DNA of 8,360 nt from an uncultured Clostridia bacterium (GTDB taxonomy: Bacteria; Bacillota; Clostridia; Christensenellales; UBA1242): contig CAJFOL010000121.1 in NCBI GenBank assembly GCA_904397185.1, positions 1-8,360 of the forward strand, read 5' to 3'. Numbering within the stretch: the stretch's first letter is position 1; each line of letters opens with the position of its first letter. Shown in pieces: positions 1 to 5,105 of this stretch. The notes under the pieces were generated by a model that saw only the letters and a program-made list of their open reading frames with translations, was not told where the DNA came from and searched no databases. A program made the translations under genes and the position numbers.

Positions 1-842
1 ACCCGTATGCGACGACGTCCTATTATCCGCTCATCGGCATGGCGCCCTCGGAAGCGGAGACCTACATGAGCGAAGAGCACTTCAACGCGCTGCCCAAGTA
101 CTCGAACGATCCCGCAAAGGCGGAAGAACTGCTCGCCGCCGAGGGCTGGAGCAAGCGCGACGGCGCATGGTACGACGCGAGCGGAAACCAGGTACGCCTT
201 GCGCTCGGCACGCCCAGCACGTCGGACATCGCTTCGACGGCGGCAGAGGCGGCGGCCGCGCAGCTCACCGATTTCGGCATCACCGTCGACCTTTTGAAGT
301 CCAGCAACTTCTACTCCAACGCCACGGCGGAAAATTGCCCGTACGACCTCATGCTCGAGTGGACCGACCTCAATATGTCCTTCTCCTATCCGACCGGTTC
401 GTACAACCAGTTCGCCAGCGTCTATGCCCAGTGGGTCCACGTCGACCGCTATCCCACCGACTACGCCGATTCGCAGAAGGCGGGGAACGTCAAACTCACC
501 TTCGCGGGACTGGACGGCGACACCAATACCTATGAATTTGCCGACTACATCAACTCGTTCTACTCCGTGGACGCCGAGGAACTGACCTACCTCGTCGACG
601 TGTTCAATACGGGACTCGCCGATCTCGACCTCGGGATCCAGTTCTTCCAGAACGTCACGGCCTCCACGCTCAACGTCGGCAAGATCAAGGGCGTTCCGCT
701 GGAAGAGTACTGGTCGCAGAACAGAAACGTGACCTACGTCCCCGAAGCGGGAACGGATGACTTCTTCGCGGTCGCAAGGACCAACCTCGTCTATGCGACG
801 AACTATATGTTCATCAACGGCGTCTATCAGCCCAACGCTTAA
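1..842 (+). CDS. Extracellular solute-binding protein of a peptide/oligosaccharide ABC importer (C-terminal part, 5' end outside window)
   Basis: The frame is open from base 3 and ends with TAA at 840-842, giving 279 visible residues; the gene begins upstream. Family members are usually about 500-650 residues, so roughly the C-terminal half is seen. The stretch from visible residue 28, with Y-S-N-D-P-A-K-A-E-E-L-L-A-A-E-G-W followed by D-G-A-W-Y-D-A-S-G, is the typical 'proline, lysine, leucine, glycine-tryptophan' segment of SBP_bac_5 (OppA/DppA-type) proteins. Such proteins sit outside the membrane, bind the solute and deliver it to the permease pair. The permease and ATPase genes directly downstream confirm the role. 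The region after W120 (W-T-D-L-N-M-S-F-S-Y-P) departs from the W-x-x-D-Y-P-D-P pattern common in peptide binders, so the ligand may be an oligosaccharide or another solute. The family call is firm; the ligand is unknown. Confidence 0.9.
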   Translation, partial: PYATTSYYPLIGMAPSEAETYMSEEHFNALPKYSNDPAKAEELLAAEGWSKRDGAWYDASGNQVRLALGTPSTSDIASTAAEAAAAQLTDFGITVDLLKSSNFYSNATAENCPYDLMLEWTDLNMSFSYPTGSYNQFASVYAQWVHVDRYPTDYADSQKAGNVKLTFAGLDGDTNTYEFADYINSFYSVDAEELTYLVDVFNTGLADLDLGIQFFQNVTASTLNVGKIKGVPLEEYWSQNRNVTYVPEAGTDDFFAVARTNLVYATNYMFINGVYQPNA

Positions 843-854
843 ATTGTCAAGGCC

Positions 855-946
855 CGATTCGGCGCGGCGCGGACGACAGGCTTTTGCGGAACATTGCTCA
901 GGCCCGTCCGCCCGCCGCCCGAACATAGGACGTAAGGCACGAATCG
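855..946 (+). repeat. Nested inverted repeats in the gap between binding-protein and permease genes
   Basis: The 183-bp gap (843-1025) has no credible gene and no clear -35/-10 promoter. It contains an outer perfect 7-bp inverted repeat, CGATTCG (855-861) with CGAATCG (940-946). Inside it GCGGACG (869-875) pairs with CGTCCGC (905-911), extended by GCGGC (864-868) with GCCGC (914-918) across a 2-nt bulge. Together these could form an RNA stem of about 12 bp topped by a 29-nt loop. Known operons of this type often place a stem-loop after the binding-protein gene, which protects the upstream mRNA and lets the binding protein be made in excess. That role is inference, and GC-rich sequence makes chance pairings common. 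Confidence 0.4.
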
Positions 947-1025
947 CCCGAAGGTTCCGACCGCAGGGCGCGAATGGCCCGAATGGTAAGGACGGAGGGC
1001 GTCCGACGTCAGAGGAAAAACATCT

Positions 1026-2102
1026 ATGGAAAACAAGACAACGGGGACGTCCGTCGGGGCGTCAAAGCTGAAGGAGTTTTTGGGCGCGTGCGGCCGTTTC
1101 CTCCAGAAATACAGCTACTTTTTCGCCAAGATCGGCATATCGCTCGTGACGCTTGCGCTTTCCGTCATCGTGCTCTTCTTTTTGCTGCGCATGATCCCGG
1201 GCGATATTGTCGAGCTGTACGCGCTCAAACTTCAGAACCAGCAGGGCATCACGTTCGACCGCGCATATGAACTGGCGGCGCAGCTGCTCAACTACGACCC
1301 GAACGAAAACATCTTTCAGGCATTCGGGCGCTATGTGGGCGGACTCTTCCGCGGCGAGCTAGGCAATTCCTATCTGGAGACGGGCGTCTCGGCAAACAGC
1401 CTCATCGCGACGCGTCTTCCCTGGACGCTGTTCATCTCGTCCGTATCCCTGTTCATCAGCTTCTTCATCGGGATCGCCGTAGGCGGATTTGTCGCCCAGA
1501 AGCGGAAGGGGATCGCCAACAAGGTCGCCTCGGGCTACATCGCCGTCTCGGGCTCCGTGCCGGACTACCTCATCGCGCTCATTCTCGTCATCGTATTTGC
1601 CTATCAGCTGAGGTGGTTCCCCGCGCAGAACAACTACGACGCCTTTGCCGTGACGCCGGGATTCAATCTGCCGTTTTTGCTCAACGTGCTCTACTATGCC
1701 TTTCTGCCCATTCTCTCCTACACCATCGTGCAGACCGGCAACTGGATCCTGCATATGCGCGGAAGCTGTATCGGCGTCTTGGGCGAGGACTACATCCTTG
1801 CCGCCCGCGCGCGCGGACTGGGCGAACGGCTCATCCGCCGCAAATACATGAAGAAAAACGCGCTTCTTCCGCTCGTCACGCAGTTCGGCGTCTCCTTCGG
1901 GGCGCTCTTCGGCGGCGCGACGCTCATGGAGAGCATCTTCAACTATCCGGGGATCGGACTTGAGATCTCCAACCGCATCATCAGCAAGGACTATATGGTC
2001 GTGCAGGGGCTCATCTTCTTCTCGGCGGCGATGGTCATTCTGGTCAATCTGGTGGTCGATCTCATCTATCCGCTCGTCGACCCGCGCGTGAGAAGGGGGT
2101 AA
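1026..2102 (+). CDS. ABC importer permease, OppB/DppB type
   Basis: Inner permease subunit of 358 residues; with the next gene it forms the transmembrane channel. About six hydrophobic segments are visible near residues 34-55, 134-156, 170-192, 215-236, 283-303 and 325-347. The EAA loop that docks on the ATPases lies at about 253-281, with A-A-R-A-R-G-L-G-E and L-L-P at 280-282. The M-E-S-I-F-N-Y-P-G-I-G-L motif at 301-312 is a hallmark of OppB/DppB proteins. The length is somewhat above the usual 306-335 residues because of a charged N-terminal tail of about 33 residues and a longer first extracellular loop. The start is supported by AGAGGA at 1011-1016, 9 nt before the ATG. The stop is 4 nt before the partner permease. 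Substrate (peptide, oligosaccharide or other) is not determined. Confidence 0.95.
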   Translation: MENKTTGTSVGASKLKEFLGACGRFLQKYSYFFAKIGISLVTLALSVIVLFFLLRMIPGDIVELYALKLQNQQGITFDRAYELAAQLLNYDPNENIFQAFGRYVGGLFRGELGNSYLETGVSANSLIATRLPWTLFISSVSLFISFFIGIAVGGFVAQKRKGIANKVASGYIAVSGSVPDYLIALILVIVFAYQLRWFPAQNNYDAFAVTPGFNLPFLLNVLYYAFLPILSYTIVQTGNWILHMRGSCIGVLGEDYILAARARGLGERLIRRKYMKKNALLPLVTQFGVSFGALFGGATLMESIFNYPGIGLEISNRIISKDYMVVQGLIFFSAAMVILVNLVVDLIYPLVDPRVRRG

Positions 2103-2106
2103 GCAT

Positions 2107-3018
2107 ATGCCGGAAGAGAAAAATTTCAAGACATTCTGCGCCGCCCTCGGCCGATTCCTGCGGGAGGAGGGGGACGCGTTTGTCCGCGGACTCAAAAAGT
2201 TCTTCTCCAACGGAAAGACCATCGTGGGCTTTTCCATCATCCTGTTCTTCGTGCTGGTGGCGATCTTCGGCCCGCTCATCTTTCCCTATGACTCCAACAC
2301 GGACATGGCGAACAGCTATCTCGCGCCCTCGTGGCTGCACCCGTTCGGGACAGATTGGCTGGGCCGTGACGTGTTCCGTCAGGTGATCGCCGGAACGGGT
2401 TCCGTGCTGGAGATCGCATTCTATTCCGCCATCTTCACCGTCGTGATCGGAACGGTGCTCGGCATCGTCAGCGGCTATCTCGGCGGATGGGTGGACAAGA
2501 TCATCATGGCGATCACGAATATCTTCCTGTCCATTCCCTCCTTTCCCATCTACCTGCTGCTGGCGGCGATCGTCACCATCAGCACGCCTATCTCGCTGGC
2601 GGTCATCATCTCCGTCTGGAGCTGGGCGGGATTGTGCCGCTCCATCCGCGTCCAGATCATGAGCCTCAAAGAGCGCGATTTCATTCAGATCTGCACCGTC
2701 ATGCACATGAGCAAGGCGCACATCATCTTCAAGGAACTCATGCCGAACGTCTTTTCCTACATTGCCATCAACTTTGTCATGGCGATGCGCAACGCCATTA
2801 TGGCGAGCGTCGGCATCATGCTGGTCGGCCTTGCCGCTTACGATCCCACGAACTGGGGCGCGATCATCAATGCCGCGCGGACGAAGGGACTCATGAACGT
2901 CAAAAACATCTACATCCTCTTATATCCGCTTGTCTGCATCATCGTCTTCCAGATCGCGACGCTGCTGCTCTCCAACGGACTGGATGAGACGCTCAATCCC
3001 CGTCTTAAGGTGCTCTGA
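2107..3018 (+). CDS. ABC importer permease, OppC/DppC type
   Basis: Second permease subunit, 303 residues, a normal length for the family. An N-terminal cytoplasmic tail is followed by a first membrane segment at about 38-58. The H-P-F-G-T-D-W-L-G-R-D-V-F motif at 78-90 is diagnostic of OppC/DppC. Further hydrophobic segments lie near 100-122, 134-156, 160-176, 215-243 and 268-288. The EAA loop is at about 187-214, ending in L-M-P-N, but it is degenerate: where relatives have A-A-R-x-x-G, this protein has I-C-T-V-M-H, with H200 in place of the conserved glycine. AAGGGGGT at 2093-2100 serves as ribosome binding site, 6 nt before the ATG and inside the end of the preceding gene, so translation is probably coupled. 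It should pair with the permease encoded just upstream. Confidence 0.94.
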   Translation: MPEEKNFKTFCAALGRFLREEGDAFVRGLKKFFSNGKTIVGFSIILFFVLVAIFGPLIFPYDSNTDMANSYLAPSWLHPFGTDWLGRDVFRQVIAGTGSVLEIAFYSAIFTVVIGTVLGIVSGYLGGWVDKIIMAITNIFLSIPSFPIYLLLAAIVTISTPISLAVIISVWSWAGLCRSIRVQIMSLKERDFIQICTVMHMSKAHIIFKELMPNVFSYIAINFVMAMRNAIMASVGIMLVGLAAYDPTNWGAIINAARTKGLMNVKNIYILLYPLVCIIVFQIATLLLSNGLDETLNPRLKVL

Positions 3019-3026
3019 GGTGGAAT

Positions 3027-4052
3027 ATGTGCGAACATTCGGATAATATTGCGCAGTTTCGCGGCGTATCGATCGACTATCCCCTCAAAAAGTACACCAT
3101 CCGCGCCGTGACGGACGTCACGTTCTCGCTCCGCCGCGGACAGATCACCGCGCTTGTCGGCGAGAGCGGATCGGGCAAGACGACGCTCGCGTCCTCGCTC
3201 ATCCGCTGTATTTCCGAACCGGGAAGGGTCGCGGAAGGGGAGATCTCCTTTTACGGCAGGACGGCGGACGGCAAGATCGCCGAGACGCGCGTGGACCTGC
3301 TCACGGACAAGGAGATGCGCGCCTTCCGCTGGAGCAAGGTCTCGATGGTGTTCCAGGCGGCGCAGAGTGCGCTCAACCCCGTCCTGACGGTGCGCGAGCA
3401 GTTCTCCGAGACGCTCGACGCGCACGAGCCGAAACATTCCAAAGAGGAGAAGGAAGCGCGTTTTCGTGCGCTCCTCGAATATGTCAAGCTGGATGCGGAG
3501 CGCGTGCTCGCGTCCTACCCGCATGAGCTGTCGGGGGGCATGAAACAGCGCGTCATGATCGCGTTTGCGCTCCTTCTCGACCCCGAGCTCATCATTCTCG
3601 ACGAGCCGACGACCGCGCTCGACGTCATCACGCAGAACTACATCTTCACGCTGCTCAAAAAGATCAACCGCGAGCGCGGCATCTCCATGCTCCTCATGAC
3701 GCACGACATCAGCGTCGTCGCAAAATTTGCCGACTACATGGGCGTCATGTACGGCGGGAGACTCATGGAATACGGCAGCGTGGCGGAGGTGTTCCGTCAC
3801 CGCTATCATCCCTATACGCGCGGTCTGATCGGCGCGACGCCCTCCATCATCGGCGACATTTCGGACATGAAGCCCATCGAGGGCAGTCCGCCCGATCTTC
3901 TGAACCTGCCCGAGGGCTGTATCTTCTCGCCGCGCTGTCCGCAGTGCCGCGCGATCTGCATGACGCAGGAACCGCCCATGCGCGAGTTCGCCGACGGCGG
4001 CAAGGGAAAATGCTATTTTTACAGGGAGGGAGAGGCCGATGTGTCCCGATGA
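3027..4052 (+). CDS. ABC importer ATP-binding protein, OppD/DppD type
   Basis: Cytoplasmic ATPase of 341 residues that powers import as a heterodimer with the next gene product. Visible motifs: Walker A G-E-S-G-S-G-K-T-T at 45-53, Q-loop Q110, signature L-S-G-G-M-K-Q-R at 168-175, Walker B E-L-I-I-L-D-E-P at 187-194, D-loop T-A-L-D at 196-199 and the switch histidine H226. All catalytic residues are present. The C-terminal oligopeptide-transporter extension starts at H-P-Y-T-R-G-L (261-267). It carries cysteines at 298, 304, 307, 311 and 329; the C-x5-C-x6-C spacing is typical of the family, and as I recall this region binds an iron-sulfur cluster in solved relatives. The ATG is preceded by AGGTGG (3018-3023), which overlaps the end of the permease gene. 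Its 3' end overlaps the next gene by 14 bp. Confidence 0.95.
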   Translation: MCEHSDNIAQFRGVSIDYPLKKYTIRAVTDVTFSLRRGQITALVGESGSGKTTLASSLIRCISEPGRVAEGEISFYGRTADGKIAETRVDLLTDKEMRAFRWSKVSMVFQAAQSALNPVLTVREQFSETLDAHEPKHSKEEKEARFRALLEYVKLDAERVLASYPHELSGGMKQRVMIAFALLLDPELIILDEPTTALDVITQNYIFTLLKKINRERGISMLLMTHDISVVAKFADYMGVMYGGRLMEYGSVAEVFRHRYHPYTRGLIGATPSIIGDISDMKPIEGSPPDLLNLPEGCIFSPRCPQCRAICMTQEPPMREFADGGKGKCYFYREGEADVSR

Positions 4053-5091
4053 ACAAACTCCCGTTCAGGGAGCTGCGCCTGCGGCGGTGCCGCTCATGCA
4101 GCTGAAAAACATCAACATGATCTTCAAAAAGCCGGGCTCCTTTCTCGCCGACCGCAGCATTCACGTCCTGAAGGACGTCAGCCTGGACATCGGCGAGCGG
4201 GAGATCGTGGCGCTCGTGGGAGAGTCGGGCTGCGGCAAGACGACCCTCGGCAAGATCATCACGGGGCTCTACCGCCCGACGTCCGGAGAAGTGTACTTCA
4301 ACGGAGAGCGCGTCTCGGGGACGTTCGACAAGAAACTCTCCTCGTACAACCAGGTGCAGTTCATCCAGCAGGACTCCTATGCCGCGCTCAACCCCGTGCG
4401 CACCATCTATCAGAGCCTGTATGCGCCCATCAAGACGCATAACCGCAAGTGGACGCGCAAGCAGATCGACGCCCGCATCGAGGAACTCATGGAGCTCATC
4501 GGACTTCAGCCTTCGGCGCAGTTCCTTACCAAGTACCCGCACCAGCTCTCGGGCGGACAGCGTCAGCGCATTCTCATGGCGCGCGCCATCTCGCTCGAGC
4601 CCAGGCTCATCGTTGCGGACGAGCCCGTCAGCATGATCGACGTTTCGCTGCGCCTGTCCCTGCTCAATCTCATGAAGGAACTCAACGAAAAACTCGGGAT
4701 GTCCTTCGTCTACATTTCGCACGATCTGTCCACGACGCGCTACATCGCGCGCAACGGCCGCGTTGCGGTCATGTACCTCGGAGAGATCGTCGAGGTCGGA
4801 AATATCGGGGACGTCATCGCTAAACCGCGTCATCCCTATACGCGCGCCCTCATTCAGGCGGTTCCCGTTCCCGATCCGGAATTTCAGGGGAACGACGAGC
4901 TTCCGCTCAAATCCATGCAGCTCGGGTCGCTGGAAAACAGAGGGGACGGCTGTGCGTTCTACGAGCGCTGTCTGTACGCAAAGGATCAATGCAGACAAAA
5001 AATTCAGGCGGTCAGGACGGATACCGCGGAGGTTCTCTGCTGCAATCTGGAGAACGTCCCGTCGACGCCCGTCTATGATATCAGAAAATAA
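4039..5091 (+). CDS. ABC importer ATP-binding protein, OppF/DppF type
   Basis: Second ATPase, 350 residues, partner of the preceding one. Motifs: Walker A G-E-S-G-C-G-K-T-T at 61-69, Q-loop region F-I-Q-Q-D at 108-112, signature L-S-G-G-Q-R-Q-R at 170-177, Walker B R-L-I-V-A-D-E-P at 189-196 and switch histidine H228. The D-loop reads S-M-I-D (198-201) instead of the commoner S-A-L-D, probably a harmless family variant. The C-terminal extension begins at H-P-Y-T-R-A-L (265-271) and has cysteines at 305, 311, 318, 334 and 335, with the same C-x5-C-x6-C spacing as the sister ATPase. The start at 4039 is favoured by GGGAGGGAGAGG at 4024-4035. The 14-bp overlap with the upstream gene indicates translational coupling. 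Being listed last among B, C, D and F matches the classical order. Confidence 0.95.
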   Translation: MCPDEQTPVQGAAPAAVPLMQLKNINMIFKKPGSFLADRSIHVLKDVSLDIGEREIVALVGESGCGKTTLGKIITGLYRPTSGEVYFNGERVSGTFDKKLSSYNQVQFIQQDSYAALNPVRTIYQSLYAPIKTHNRKWTRKQIDARIEELMELIGLQPSAQFLTKYPHQLSGGQRQRILMARAISLEPRLIVADEPVSMIDVSLRLSLLNLMKELNEKLGMSFVYISHDLSTTRYIARNGRVAVMYLGEIVEVGNIGDVIAKPRHPYTRALIQAVPVPDPEFQGNDELPLKSMQLGSLENRGDGCAFYERCLYAKDQCRQKIQAVRTDTAEVLCCNLENVPSTPVYDIRK

Positions 5092-5092
5092 C

Positions 5093-5097
5093 GGAGG
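5093..5097 (+). promoter_or_regulatory. Strong ribosome binding site of the surface-protein gene
   Basis: GGAGG lies 2 nt after the ATPase stop codon and 8 nt before the ATG at 5106. Another ATG at 5102 is in a different frame that soon stops, so this spacing and the signal peptide fix the start at 5106. A near-perfect site so close to the previous gene argues for shared transcription with the importer. Confidence 0.8.
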
Positions 5098-5105
5098 AAA
5101 AATGT

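Noticed and set aside
990..1004. GGACG-GAGGG-CGTCC hairpin just upstream of the permease ribosome binding site
   Set aside because: A 5-bp stem with nothing to extend it is expected by chance in GC-rich DNA.
843..1025. Possible internal promoter before the permease gene (TTGTCA at 844-849)
   Set aside because: No TATAAT-like box lies about 17 bases downstream; the following sequence is G/C only.
757..1071. A 104-residue + strand frame across the gap after the binding-protein gene
   Set aside because: It begins inside the binding-protein gene, ends inside the permease gene, is Arg/Ser-rich, and has no ribosome binding site; I treat the gap as non-coding.
1359..3809. Antisense frames of 306, 219 and 299 residues over the permeases and first ATPase
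   Set aside because: All are in register with the sense genes and show the same composition artefact; no start signals or recognisable domains.
5102..5104. Alternative ATG just before the surface-protein start
   Set aside because: It is in another frame that gives a short Arg-rich product; the ATG at 5106 yields a proper signal peptide.
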